A stretch of DNA of 16,715 nt, from assembly GCA_900540045.1 (NCBI GenBank), contig UQEF01000066.1, forward strand, positions 1-16,715, given 5' to 3'. The DNA is from an uncultured Eubacteriales bacterium. Its GTDB lineage: Bacteria; Bacillota; Clostridia; Christensenellales; Aristaeellaceae. A model generated the notes under the pieces. That model made no database searches. It saw only the letters and a list, made by a program, of their open reading frames with translations, and was not told the DNA's origin. The translations under genes and the position numbers were made by a program. Of the stretch, positions 1 to 8,193 are shown piece after piece; within the stretch, counting starts at the first letter, position 1; the number at the start of each line of letters is the position of its first letter.

Positions 1-768
1 GACGGGACCGTGCTCTACCGAACTCAGCCCAAGGTGGTGTCCAATCCCATCAGCGAGGAGACGAGCGCAACCATGCGCGAGCTTCTGGAGCTGGTCGTAT
101 CCGAAGGCGGAGCGAAAAACGCGGCCATCGAGGGTTACCGCATCGGCGGAAAGACGGGCACGGCGCAGGTCTACAAGGACGGGCGCATTGTGCGGGATGT
201 CCATATCGGCTCATTTCTGGGTTTTGCCCCTGCGGATGATCCGCGCATCGCCCTGCTGGTGATCGTGGATGAGGCAGACGTGCCGGTGGATTACGGCGGG
301 ACTACGGCGGCGCCTTTCGCTAGACAAATCCTGGCGGATGTGTTACCTTATTTGGGCTACAAGCCCACCACCCAGGATGAGCGCGAGGAGATCGCCGTGG
401 AGGACGTGGTGGGAATGCCGCTGTGGCAGGCGCGAAAGGTCATCGCCGACCAGGGATTCCGCGTGCTGGACGACGGCGCGGGCGAGATCGTGACCGCCCA
501 GATGCCCAGCGGCGGCGGAAAGCTGATCGAGGGCGGGCAGGTGATGCTCTACACCTATACCGACGACCTGCCCGAGACGGAGGAGCTGGTCTGCGTGCCG
601 GATGTGGCGGGACTCTCCATTGCCCGGGCGGCGTCGCTTCTCAGGCAACGGGGGCTGGACATGACCATTGAGGGTACGGGATTCGCCGTCCGGCAGGAAC
701 CGGCGGCAGGTCAGTACGTGGAGCAGGGCGGCGTGGTCAAGGTTGCTTTTGAAATGCCCAATCCATAG
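1..768 (+). CDS. Class B penicillin-binding protein (SpoVD/PBP2 type), C-terminal part with two PASTA domains; 5' truncated by window edge
   Basis: This is the 3' part of a peptidoglycan DD-transpeptidase. The frame is open from base 1, so the gene begins outside the window; a GTG at base 10 is internal and not a start. The visible 255 residues hold the end of the transpeptidase domain, with the KTGT active-site motif (bases 151-162, context GGKTGTAQ) and the typical SFLGFAP strand after it. Two PASTA domains follow, at about residues 132-186 and 196-252 of the visible part (starting VVGMPLWQAR and VPDVAGLSIA). Family knowledge: such enzymes cross-link septal or spore-cortex peptidoglycan with a SEDS partner, and a SEDS gene lies downstream. 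The place before murE is that of spoVD or pbpB in Firmicutes. SpoVD usually carries one PASTA domain and vegetative division PBPs two, so the vegetative type may fit better. The catalytic serine motif is not visible. Confidence 0.93.
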   Translation, partial: DGTVLYRTQPKVVSNPISEETSATMRELLELVVSEGGAKNAAIEGYRIGGKTGTAQVYKDGRIVRDVHIGSFLGFAPADDPRIALLVIVDEADVPVDYGGTTAAPFARQILADVLPYLGYKPTTQDEREEIAVEDVVGMPLWQARKVIADQGFRVLDDGAGEIVTAQMPSGGGKLIEGGQVMLYTYTDDLPETEELVCVPDVAGLSIARAASLLRQRGLDMTIEGTGFAVRQEPAAGQYVEQGGVVKVAFEMPNP

Positions 769-785
769 AGGATGGAGGAATACGG

Positions 786-2237
786 ATGCTATTGAAGGAT
801 CTGCTCTCCGATGTACCCGGCGTTTTGGAAACGCGCGGGGATGCGGAGATACAGGCGCTGGTGACCGACAGCCGCGAAAAGGCCAGGAACGGCCTGTTCT
901 TCTGCATCAGCGGCATGCGCTTTGACGCGCATGATTTTGCGGCGCAGGCTGTGGAGAACGGATGCGTGGCCCTGGTGGTGGAGCGCTTTGTGGATAGCCC
1001 GGTGGCGCAGGTGCGCGTGGACAATGTCCGGCGCGCTGCGGCCTATATTGCGGCGGCGTTCTACGGCCATCCCGCGCGCAAGCTGCGCATGGTGGGCGTG
1101 TGCGGCACCAAGGGCAAAACCACCACCACCTATCTGATGAAGGCCATTTTGGAAAAGGCCGGATTCAAAACCGGCCTGATCGGCACCACCGGGAACCTGA
1201 TCGGTGACCGCAGCCTGCCCAGCAACATGACCACGCCCGATCCCGTCGATCTGCACCGGTGCCTCAGGCAGATGGTGGACGAAGGCGTGGAGGCCGTGAG
1301 CATGGAGGTCAGCGCCCACGCCGTGGATATGCACCGCGTGGATGGCATCACCTTCGAGGCCGCGTGCTATACCAACTTTTCGCAGGACCATCTGGACTAC
1401 TTCGGCACGATGGAAAAGTACTTTGAAACCAAGAAGCGGTTTTTCATCGAAGGGTCGGCCCTGAACGCCGCGCTCAATGCCGATGACGAAACCAGCGCCT
1501 CCATCATCCGCGACCTCAAGGTGCCCTATCTGACCTACGGCATCAGCGCCGAGGCGGATGTGTTCGCGCGCGATATTGAGATTTCCGAGGAGGGCGTCTC
1601 CTTCTCCATCCGGCTGCGCGGGCTGGAGGACATGTCCATCTCCATGCACCTCACCGGCATGTTCAACGTCTATAACGCCCTGGCCGCCGCCTCGCTGGCG
1701 ATGATCATGGGCATCGACAAAAGCGCCATCCGCGGGGGCCTGGAAAGCGTGAAGAACGTGCCAGGCCGCGTGGAGATTCTCGACACGCGCACGCCCTATA
1801 AGGTGATCCTGGACTACGCTCATTCGCCCGACGCGCTGGAAAACGTGCTCACCACCGTGCGCGCCTTTACGCGAAGCCGGCTGATTGTGCTCTTTGGCTG
1901 TGGCGGCGACCGCGACCATGGCAAGCGGCCCATCATGGGTGAGATCGTGGGAAGACTGGCGGATTTCTCCATTCTTACCAGCGATAATCCCCGTACCGAG
2001 GACCCGCAGGCCATCCTGCGCTCCATCGAAGAGGGCATGAAGCGCACCCAGGGCCGTTATGTGGTGATCGAAAACCGGCGCGAGGCCATCCGCTATGCGC
2101 TGGAAATGGGCCGGGAGGGCGATGTGATCATCCTGGCGGGCAAGGGCAACGAAACCTATCAGGACATCATGGGCGTGAAGCGGCCCTTTGATGAAAAGGT
2201 GGTCGTGCGCGAGCTGCTTGCCGAAATGCGCGCGTGA
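786..2237 (+). CDS. murE: UDP-MurNAc-tripeptide synthetase MurE, meso-diaminopimelate type
   Basis: This cytoplasmic ATP-dependent ligase adds the third stem-peptide residue to UDP-MurNAc-L-Ala-D-Glu. The 483-residue protein has normal family length. Visible motifs are the P-loop GTKGKTTT (107-114), the NMTTPDP substrate loop (147-153), K216 in the YFETKK stretch (the position of the carbamylated lysine), DYAHSPD (343-349) and GGDRDHGKR (373-381). DNPR at 400-403 is the signature of enzymes that add meso-diaminopimelate, whereas lysine-adding enzymes carry a different motif here. The ATG at 786 is preceded by GGAGG at 774-778 and lies 17 bases after the PBP stop, so the two genes are probably co-transcribed. 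MurF would normally follow; instead mraY begins 23 bases after the stop. There is no sign of a MurE-MurF fusion. Confidence 0.97.
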   Translation: MLLKDLLSDVPGVLETRGDAEIQALVTDSREKARNGLFFCISGMRFDAHDFAAQAVENGCVALVVERFVDSPVAQVRVDNVRRAAAYIAAAFYGHPARKLRMVGVCGTKGKTTTTYLMKAILEKAGFKTGLIGTTGNLIGDRSLPSNMTTPDPVDLHRCLRQMVDEGVEAVSMEVSAHAVDMHRVDGITFEAACYTNFSQDHLDYFGTMEKYFETKKRFFIEGSALNAALNADDETSASIIRDLKVPYLTYGISAEADVFARDIEISEEGVSFSIRLRGLEDMSISMHLTGMFNVYNALAAASLAMIMGIDKSAIRGGLESVKNVPGRVEILDTRTPYKVILDYAHSPDALENVLTTVRAFTRSRLIVLFGCGGDRDHGKRPIMGEIVGRLADFSILTSDNPRTEDPQAILRSIEEGMKRTQGRYVVIENRREAIRYALEMGREGDVIILAGKGNETYQDIMGVKRPFDEKVVVRELLAEMRA

Positions 2238-2260
2238 ACATACCAAGGAGTTGATGGTAC

Positions 2261-3286
2261 ATGCTTTGGCTGATTCTGGCGCTGATTGCCTCCGAGGTGG
2301 CCATGCTGCTGATCGGGCCGCGGGTGTTGCCGGTGCTTCGCAAGCTCAAATTCGGACAGACCATCTATGAGCTGGGTCCCAAGAGTCACCGCACCAAGCA
2401 GGGCACGCCCACGATGGGCGGGCTGATGTTCGCGGCGGTCACGTGCGTGGTTACGCTGCTGATCATGTCCTTTGATACCTGGTACGGCGGATGGGATTTT
2501 GCCCTGGCGCTGGTGCTGGTATCGCTTCTGAGCATGCTCATCGGCTTCGTGGACGACTTTATCAAGGTGGTCAAAAAGCGCAACCTCGGCCTGATCTGGT
2601 GGCAGAAGATCATCGGTCAGGTGCTGGTATCGGTGGCGTTTTCGCTGTACTGCTATTTCAGCCCGCTTGTGGGCAGCAGCATCCTGGTGCCCTTTTTTAA
2701 CGTGGAGTGGGACCTTGGCGTGCTGTATGTGCCGCTGATGACGCTTACGATGATCTTCATGATCAACAGCGCCAATCTTCAGGATGGCCTGGACGGGCTC
2801 CTGTCCAGCGTAACGGTCATTTCCAGCGCGGCCTGGGGGTTGATGGCCGTGTTTGTAGCGCTGGCAGGCGGCGCCTTCATGAGTCCGGAGCTGCTGGGCA
2901 ACTACCGTCACCTGGCGGTGTTTGCGCTGGCCCTGTCGGGCGCATGCATGGGTTTCCTGCGCTTTAACCACTATCCCGCGCTGGTCTTTATGGGCGACAC
3001 GGGCAGCATGTTCATCGGCGGGGCCATGGTGGGCATGGCCATGCTGCTGCGCATGCCGCTTTACATGATCCTGATCTGCTTTACGCTGATCGCCTCGTCC
3101 ATGAGCGTGATCATCCAGCGCGTGTATTTCAAGGTGACCCACGGCAAGCGCATCTTCAAGATGTCGCCCATCCACCATCACTTTGAGCTATCCGGCATGA
3201 CGGAGGTGCAGATCGTGGCCATGTATGCCGTGGTGGTAGGCATGCTCAGCCTGATAGCGCTGTTTTCGCTCAACGTGCTTCCGTGA
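2261..3286 (+). CDS. mraY: Phospho-MurNAc-pentapeptide transferase MraY
   Basis: This polytopic membrane enzyme transfers phospho-MurNAc-pentapeptide from UDP to undecaprenyl phosphate, making lipid I. The 341-residue protein consists almost wholly of hydrophobic segments (about ten). Family motifs are present: KQGTPTMGG (46-54), FVDDFIKV (96-103) with the catalytic-region aspartate pair, DGLDGL (175-180), FMGDTGSM (243-250) and the cytoplasmic histidine loop PIHHHFE (303-309). One motif is slightly unusual: the usual NAVNLTDGLDG reads NSANLQDGLDG, with Q in place of T before the first Asp. The ATG at 2261 follows AAGGAG (2245-2250) at 10 bases. An out-of-frame ATG at 2254 is nearer the ribosome binding site but opens only a short shadow frame. 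The gene sits directly between murE and murD, a place where murF would usually intervene. Confidence 0.97.
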   Translation: MLWLILALIASEVAMLLIGPRVLPVLRKLKFGQTIYELGPKSHRTKQGTPTMGGLMFAAVTCVVTLLIMSFDTWYGGWDFALALVLVSLLSMLIGFVDDFIKVVKKRNLGLIWWQKIIGQVLVSVAFSLYCYFSPLVGSSILVPFFNVEWDLGVLYVPLMTLTMIFMINSANLQDGLDGLLSSVTVISSAAWGLMAVFVALAGGAFMSPELLGNYRHLAVFALALSGACMGFLRFNHYPALVFMGDTGSMFIGGAMVGMAMLLRMPLYMILICFTLIASSMSVIIQRVYFKVTHGKRIFKMSPIHHHFELSGMTEVQIVAMYAVVVGMLSLIALFSLNVLP

Positions 3287-3301
3287 TTTTCCATTCCCGT
3301 T

Positions 3302-3306
3302 GGAGG
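3302..3306 (+). promoter_or_regulatory. Ribosome binding site deciding the murD start
   Basis: GGAGG lies 10 bases before the ATG at 3317 but only 4 bases before an in-frame TTG at 3311. The spacing and the better start codon favour 3317. Confidence 0.7.
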
Positions 3307-3316
3307 TGGTTTGCCT

Positions 3317-4678
3317 ATGAAATTGGCCAATAAGCGCATTTTGGTGGTCGGCATGGCGCGCAGCGGCGTGGCCGCGGCGCAGCTGCTTTTGGAAAACGGC
3401 GCGACGCCGGTGCTTTCGGACCGCAAGCCCGAGGACGCCTTCGGCGGGGAGCTGGATGCGCTGCGTGGTACGGCGTGTGAGTTCCGGCTGGCTGAGGACC
3501 CGGTCCGCCTGCTTTCGGAGGTGGATGGCCTGGTCATCAGCCCCGGCGTGCCCATCGACGCGCCAGTGGTGCTGGCTGCAAAGGAACAGGGCATTCCCAT
3601 GGTGGGCGAGCTGGAGCTGGCCTGGTCGCTCCTGCAGGGCGAGGTGCTGGCTATCTCCGGCACCAACGGAAAAACCACCACCACCACTTTGCTCGGCAAG
3701 ATCTTTGAAAACGCCGGGCGCGTCACCCATGTGGCGGGCAACATCGGCTATCCGCTGTCCGCCGTGGCGATGAAGAGCAAGAAGGACGACGTGGTGGTGG
3801 TCGAGGTGTCCAGCTTCCAGCTGGAAAGCATCAAGACCTTCCATCCGCATGTGGCCGCTTTGCTCAATATCACCGAGGACCATCTCAACCGCCATGGCAC
3901 CATGGCGCAGTATATCCGTCTGAAGCAGCGAATCTTTGAAAATCAGACCGGGCGTGACTACGCCGTTTTGAACATGGACGATCCCGTGCTTTTCAAAATG
4001 GCGGGAAAGGTCAAGAGCCAGGTGGCGTTTTTCAGCCGCACGCAGCCGGTGGAAAACGGCGCGTTTGTAGAAGACGGCAAAATCGTGTGGCAATGGAACG
4101 GTGCGCGCCGCACGATCTGCGACGCGGAGCAGATTCTCATTCCCGGACCGCATAACCTGGAAAATGCCCTGGCTGCTACGGCCATGGCCTGCGCCATGGG
4201 CATACCCGCACCGGTCATTCGCCACACGCTGCAATCCTTTTCGGGGGTGGAGCACCGCATCGAAAAGGTGCGCGTGTTCCAGGGCGTCACCTATATCAAC
4301 GACAGCAAGGGCACCAATGTGGACAGCACCATCAAGGCGGTGCAGAGCATGAAGGCGCCCACGGTGCTGCTGCTGGGCGGGTATGACAAGCACACGGACT
4401 TCATGCCCCTGTGTCGGGAGATCATCGCCTCCGGACGCATCGACGACGTGGTGGTGATGGGCGAGACCGCGCGCCAGATCCGCGAGCAGCTGGAGGAGGC
4501 GGGCTATGACCGCATCACCCAGGCCTACAGCCTGCGCGACGCGGTAGACAAGGCGCGCGCGCTGGCCGTCTCCGGCGGCAATGTGCTGCTTTCGCCCGCG
4601 TGTGCCAGTTTTGACATGTTCCGTGACTATGAGCACCGGGGCGCGGTGTTCAAGGAGATCGTAAACGCCCTGAACTGA
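3317..4678 (+). CDS. murD: UDP-MurNAc-L-alanine:D-glutamate ligase MurD
   Basis: This cytoplasmic Mur ligase adds D-glutamate to UDP-MurNAc-L-Ala using ATP. From the ATG at 3317 it has 453 residues, a normal length. The N-terminal Rossmann-like UDP-binding region begins RILVVGMARSGVAA. The P-loop GTNGKTTT is at 115-122, and the NITEDHLNRHG stretch leads to K203, which is in the place of the carbamylated lysine. HRIE (313-316) and NDSKGTN (328-334) belong to the ATP/substrate-binding core, and the C-terminal LSPACASFDMF motif is typical of MurD. An in-frame TTG at 3311 would add two residues but lies too close to the ribosome binding site. The gene starts 30 bases after mraY and is followed by the SEDS gene, the usual dcw order. 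Confidence 0.97.
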   Translation: MKLANKRILVVGMARSGVAAAQLLLENGATPVLSDRKPEDAFGGELDALRGTACEFRLAEDPVRLLSEVDGLVISPGVPIDAPVVLAAKEQGIPMVGELELAWSLLQGEVLAISGTNGKTTTTTLLGKIFENAGRVTHVAGNIGYPLSAVAMKSKKDDVVVVEVSSFQLESIKTFHPHVAALLNITEDHLNRHGTMAQYIRLKQRIFENQTGRDYAVLNMDDPVLFKMAGKVKSQVAFFSRTQPVENGAFVEDGKIVWQWNGARRTICDAEQILIPGPHNLENALAATAMACAMGIPAPVIRHTLQSFSGVEHRIEKVRVFQGVTYINDSKGTNVDSTIKAVQSMKAPTVLLLGGYDKHTDFMPLCREIIASGRIDDVVVMGETARQIREQLEEAGYDRITQAYSLRDAVDKARALAVSGGNVLLSPACASFDMFRDYEHRGAVFKEIVNALN

Positions 4679-4742
4679 CAGGATGCCCCTTCCCGGCGTG
4701 AAGGAGATGCACACCAAAGACGACGCATCTTTTGAACGGTTG

Positions 4743-4747
4743 GGAGG
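4743..4747 (+). promoter_or_regulatory. Ribosome binding site supporting the TTG start of the SEDS gene
   Basis: GGAGG within a purine run (4742-4750) lies 7 bases before TTG 4755. The in-frame ATG at 4707 touches its AAGGAG directly with no spacer, and the ATG at 4683 has only a weak match, so the TTG is the best-supported start. Confidence 0.6.
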
Positions 4748-4754
4748 GGGTCTT

Positions 4755-5894
4755 TTGACACAGCAGCAACCTGTAACCGCCGGACGGTGCCTCAAGCCCC
4801 GGCGCGCCGGTGTGGACCGGACGCTTCTGCTGATCCTGTCACTGCTGATGATGTGCGGCCTTCTGGCGCTGTTCAGCGCCACCTACTATAAGGCGGTGGA
4901 TCAGGGCGACGCGCTTCTGGAGGTCAAGCGTCAGCTGGTGGGCATTGGATTGGGCGCGGTTTTGATGCTCATCACCAGCCGCATTCCCCACGCCTTCTGG
5001 GCTGACCCGCGCGTGGTGGTGGCGGGGCTGGCGGCGAGCATGATTTTGCTTGTGCTGGTGCTGATACCGGGCGTAGGCGTGTACCTCAACGGATCGCGGC
5101 GCTGGCTGAGCATTGCGGGCATGAGCTTTCAGCCATCCGAGGTGGCCAAGATCGCCTCGGTGATCTATCTTGCGGCCACGCTGAGCTATCGGCTGGAACG
5201 GCTGGAAAAACTGTGGCGGGGCGTCGTGCCGCTTTTGATCGTGCCGGCGGTGATGTTCCTGCTCATTCTGGAGCAGCCAAACCTCTCCACAGCGGGCAGC
5301 ATCATGATCGTGGCCGTGCTGATGATGCTGCTGGCCGGCGCGAGGTGGCGCCATCTGTGCCTGATGGGCGTGGCGGGACTGTGCGTGGGCACGGTGTACG
5401 CCTGGATCGAACCCTACCGGCGCGAGCGGCTTCTGTCCTTCCGCGACCCCTTTGCGCAGATGAGCGACGAAGGGTATCAGCTGGCCCAGTCGCTGATCGC
5501 CATCGGGTCTGGCGGGCTGTTTGGACGCGGTCTGGGGCAGGGGCGGCAGAAGTTCAGCTACCTGCCCTATCCGGAAAGCGACTTCATTTTCGCCATCGTA
5601 GGGGAGGACTTCGGGCTGCTGGGATGTGCGGTGGTGATCGCGCTGTTTTTGGCTTTCGCCTTCGCAGGCATGCGCATCGCGGTTTCCTGCCCGGATCGCC
5701 ACGGCTGTCTGCTGGCGGCGGGGCTGACGGCCATGATTGCCGTACAGGCGTTCATCAACATCGGCGTGGTGGTGGGCGTGCTGCCTACCACGGGGCTGCC
5801 GCTTCCGTTCTTCAGCGCCGGGGGCACCTCCATCTCCCTGCTGATGGCGGCGACGGGCATCATTTTGAGTGTATCGCGTACGTCGCGCAAATAA
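4755..5894 (+). CDS. ftsW: SEDS-family peptidoglycan glycosyltransferase (FtsW/SpoVE)
   Basis: This integral membrane enzyme polymerises lipid II into glycan strands and works with a class B PBP, probably the one encoded first in this window. From TTG 4755 it has 379 residues, with about ten hydrophobic segments after a short basic cytoplasmic N-terminus. SEDS hallmarks are visible: NGSRRWL with FQPSEVAK, LEQPNLSTAGS (matching the family PDLGT region), GSGGLFGRGLGQG, YPESDFIFAIVGEDFG (this Asp matches the catalytic Asp of RodA/FtsW) and TTGLPLPFFSAGGTS near the C-terminus. Alternative in-frame starts are ATG 4683 and ATG 4707; either would add a polar N-terminal stretch. Whether this is the vegetative FtsW or the sporulation SpoVE cannot be decided from sequence alone. 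murG, which commonly follows, is absent. Confidence 0.93.
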   Translation: MTQQQPVTAGRCLKPRRAGVDRTLLLILSLLMMCGLLALFSATYYKAVDQGDALLEVKRQLVGIGLGAVLMLITSRIPHAFWADPRVVVAGLAASMILLVLVLIPGVGVYLNGSRRWLSIAGMSFQPSEVAKIASVIYLAATLSYRLERLEKLWRGVVPLLIVPAVMFLLILEQPNLSTAGSIMIVAVLMMLLAGARWRHLCLMGVAGLCVGTVYAWIEPYRRERLLSFRDPFAQMSDEGYQLAQSLIAIGSGGLFGRGLGQGRQKFSYLPYPESDFIFAIVGEDFGLLGCAVVIALFLAFAFAGMRIAVSCPDRHGCLLAAGLTAMIAVQAFINIGVVVGVLPTTGLPLPFFSAGGTSISLLMAATGIILSVSRTSRK

Positions 5895-5902
5895 GGCTTT
5901 TT

Positions 5903-5931
5903 TTCACACTTGGTCAGGCATGACATAAGAT
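5903..5931 (+). promoter_or_regulatory. Possible sigma-A promoter before murA
   Basis: TTCACA (5903-5908) and TAAGAT (5926-5931) are separated by 17 bases, with a T tract (5898-5904) just upstream. The -35 matches the consensus at 5 of 6 positions and the -10 at 4 of 6. It could give murA and ftsQ a supply of transcript independent of the upstream genes. The call rests on the sequence match alone. Confidence 0.4.
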
Positions 5932-5950
5932 GGTGCATGGAATGCTTGAC

Positions 5951-5956
5951 GGAGGT
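5951..5956 (+). promoter_or_regulatory. Ribosome binding site deciding the murA start
   Basis: GGAGGT lies 6 bases before ATG 5963. The earlier in-frame ATG at 5930 has no such site, and the MurA family begins right at the residues encoded from 5963. Confidence 0.8.
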
Positions 5957-5962
5957 GGAAGA

Positions 5963-7219
5963 ATGAACGCCTTGCGAATTCACGGCGGGAGGCGCCTGAC
6001 GGGTGAATGGAGGGTACATAGCGCAAAGAACGCGGTCTTGCCCATCATGGCCGCCTCCATCCTCACGGGGGAAGAAACGCGTCTGGAGGAATGCCCGGAA
6101 CTGGTGGACGTGGCCTATATGGCCGATATTCTGCGCACGCTGGGCTGCCGGATACATAGCGGGGACGGAGCGCTGACCATTGACCCGCAGAGCCTGAACC
6201 GGCATGAGATGCCCGACGCGCTGGCCAAGAAGATTCGTTCCTCCATCTTTTTGCTGGGGTCCATTCTGGCGCGGTTCCGAAAGGCAACCGTCACCTTTCC
6301 CGGCGGATGCGAGATCGGTCTGCGGCCTATCGACCTGCATCTGAGCGGGCTGAGGCAGCTGGGGGTCGATGTGCGGGAGGAGGGCGGCCTGATTCGCTGC
6401 GACGGCCGGCACATGCGCGCCGGTACGGTGCACTTTGACTATCCCAGCGTTGGCGCCACCGAGAACGTGATGATGGCCGCGGCGCTGCTCAAGGGCCGCA
6501 CCGTGCTCAGCAACGTGGCCAGGGAACCGGAAATTACCGATTTGCAGAACTTCCTCAATGCCATGGGAGCGCGCATCAGCGGCGCGGGCACGCATACCGT
6601 GACCGTCGAAGGCATGGACCGGCTTCGGGGCGTAAGCTACTGCCCCATGCCGGACCGCATCGTGGCCGGTACCTTGCTGGCTGCGGCGGCGGCCACGGGC
6701 GGTGACATCCGACTGACGAACGTGCCCTGCCGCGACCTGTACGCCGTCTTTACCAAGATGCGGGAGATGGGCTGCGAGATCGACGAGGAGGAAAGCGCGG
6801 TGCGGCTTCGCGCGCCGCAGCGACTCACGGCTTTCCAGCAGCTGCAGACGCAGCCGCATCCGGGTTTTCCCACGGATATGCAGGCCCAGATGCTGGCCCT
6901 GGCCGCGATGGCGAAGGGAACCTCGGTGGTGGTGGAGAACGTATTTGAGAACCGCTTTGCGCACGCGGGCGATCTCAACCGCATGGGTGCCAACGTGCTG
7001 GTAAATGGCCGCACGGCTGTGGTACAGGGCGTGGATATGCTCTACGGCACGCATGTGACCGCCCGCGACCTGCGCGGAGGGGCGGCGCTGGTGATTGCAG
7101 GGCTTGCGGCGCGCGGAGAAACGCTGGTGGAGCGCGCCGAACTGATCGACCGCGGATACGAACGCCTGGAAGAGATGCTGGGCGCGCTGGGGGCGGAGAT
7201 CCGCCGCGACAGCGTATAA
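5963..7219 (+). CDS. murA: UDP-N-acetylglucosamine 1-carboxyvinyltransferase MurA
   Basis: This cytoplasmic enzyme performs the first committed step of peptidoglycan synthesis, transferring enolpyruvate from PEP to UDP-GlcNAc. From ATG 5963 it has 418 residues, and its key positions fall almost exactly at the E. coli numbers. They are K22 in SAKNAVLPI, the loop cysteine C116 in FPGGCEIGLRPID (the residue alkylated by fosfomycin), D305 in GFPTDMQAQ, and the ENRFAHAGDLNRMGA motif. Because cysteine rather than aspartate occupies the loop, the enzyme should be fosfomycin-sensitive in principle; this is an inference from the family. An in-frame ATG at 5930 would add 11 residues but lacks a ribosome binding site. 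The gene precedes ftsQ by 18 bases; murB, often nearby, is not in the window. Confidence 0.96.
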   Translation: MNALRIHGGRRLTGEWRVHSAKNAVLPIMAASILTGEETRLEECPELVDVAYMADILRTLGCRIHSGDGALTIDPQSLNRHEMPDALAKKIRSSIFLLGSILARFRKATVTFPGGCEIGLRPIDLHLSGLRQLGVDVREEGGLIRCDGRHMRAGTVHFDYPSVGATENVMMAAALLKGRTVLSNVAREPEITDLQNFLNAMGARISGAGTHTVTVEGMDRLRGVSYCPMPDRIVAGTLLAAAAATGGDIRLTNVPCRDLYAVFTKMREMGCEIDEEESAVRLRAPQRLTAFQQLQTQPHPGFPTDMQAQMLALAAMAKGTSVVVENVFENRFAHAGDLNRMGANVLVNGRTAVVQGVDMLYGTHVTARDLRGGAALVIAGLAARGETLVERAELIDRGYERLEEMLGALGAEIRRDSV

Positions 7220-7237
7220 GCCAAGGGAGGAACATAC

Positions 7238-8131
7238 ATGAGCAAGCGCGCCGGGAAAAAGCGCACACCTGAGATCGAACGAGAGCGGTTCGAGGCATAT
7301 GGCGAATATACCTATGACTACCTGCACGCGCAGGACGGCGACGCCGGGGACGCACAGGCCCCGGCCCAACCCAGCGTGCAGGCGGTCCGGCGTGCACAGA
7401 AACGGCGCAGGACGCACGGTTTTTTTAAGTTCCTGGGTCTTTTGACGGTGCTGACCATCGGCCTGGCGGTAGGTCAGCAGACGCTGTTTCGGCTGGAGAC
7501 GGTTTATGTCGTCGGCAATGTGGAAAAGACCCCTCAGGAGGTCGTGATGGCTTCGGGCCTGGTGCGGGGGCGCAACATGATTACCATTGAGGAAGAGGAC
7601 GTAGCCAAGGCGCTCAGTCAGGATCATACCATCATTTTCAAGGGAATGCAGAAGGAATATCCCAACACCATCTATCTTTACATCGAGGAGCGCAAGACCG
7701 TGGCCGCCATGCAGTGGCTGGGCATCCTCTATACATTGGACCGCGAGGGCGTGGTGATGGAGGAGAGCACCTCCACCACGCCGCCCGCGGGCATGCCGGT
7801 GATCACAGGCTTTCGTGTCAGCAATATCAACGTGGGGCAGCAGCTGATGGTGCGCTCTGAAAAACAGATGGACGCCTACCGTGAAATCATGGAGGAGCTG
7901 GAACTGCAGATGTACCAAAGCCAGGTGGCCGAAATCAACCTGGCCGATCCCGGCAACATCTATCTCATCATGGTTGAGGGCGTAACCGTGCGCCTGGGCG
8001 ACGCCAGCTACATGCAGGCCAAGATCGGCGCCGTGCGCACGGACATGGCGTATCTTCGCCAGCTGGGGAAAACCTCCGGTATTCTGGACGTTACCATTCC
8101 GGAGGATGCCAAGTACATGCCGGAGAATTGA
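7238..8131 (+). CDS. ftsQ: Cell division protein FtsQ/DivIB
   Basis: This bitopic divisome protein links the cytoplasmic ring to the septal synthase complex through FtsL and FtsB-like partners. The 297-residue product has a long charged cytoplasmic N-terminus (1-61, ending in the basic cluster RRAQKRRR). One transmembrane segment (about 62-82) follows, then an external POTRA domain starting LETVYVVGNVEKTP (about 86-155), then the FtsQ/DivIB beta domain. The length is normal for the Firmicute form. ATG 7238 follows AGGGAGG (7224-7230) at 7 bases. Assignment rests on topology, the POTRA-like start and position between murA and ftsA; the sequence of this family varies widely. No ftsL or ftsB (divIC) gene is visible here. 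Confidence 0.9.
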   Translation: MSKRAGKKRTPEIERERFEAYGEYTYDYLHAQDGDAGDAQAPAQPSVQAVRRAQKRRRTHGFFKFLGLLTVLTIGLAVGQQTLFRLETVYVVGNVEKTPQEVVMASGLVRGRNMITIEEEDVAKALSQDHTIIFKGMQKEYPNTIYLYIEERKTVAAMQWLGILYTLDREGVVMEESTSTTPPAGMPVITGFRVSNINVGQQLMVRSEKQMDAYREIMEELELQMYQSQVAEINLADPGNIYLIMVEGVTVRLGDASYMQAKIGAVRTDMAYLRQLGKTSGILDVTIPEDAKYMPEN

Positions 8132-8193
8132 ATGGACGATGGAAAAGTTTACGAACTTCTTCCCAAAAACGCGAAAAAAAAGCGGGAATATGC

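Noticed and set aside
789..2246. A 485-codon open frame antisense to murE
   Set aside because: It mirrors murE almost exactly and shows no protein family features; a shadow of third-position GC bias.
3188..4882. A 564-codon open frame antisense to murD
   Set aside because: It is a shadow frame without motifs or a start signal, opposite a fully convincing MurD.
5895..5910. The T tract after the SEDS gene as a terminator
   Set aside because: Seven Ts are present, but no stable stem precedes them; only a 4-base CGCG pairing can be drawn.
5567..7918. A 783-codon open frame on the minus strand opposite ftsW, murA and ftsQ
   Set aside because: It runs antisense to three well-recognised genes, has no ribosome binding site or recognisable domain, and its odd His/Arg-rich composition is what GC-rich codon use on the other strand produces.
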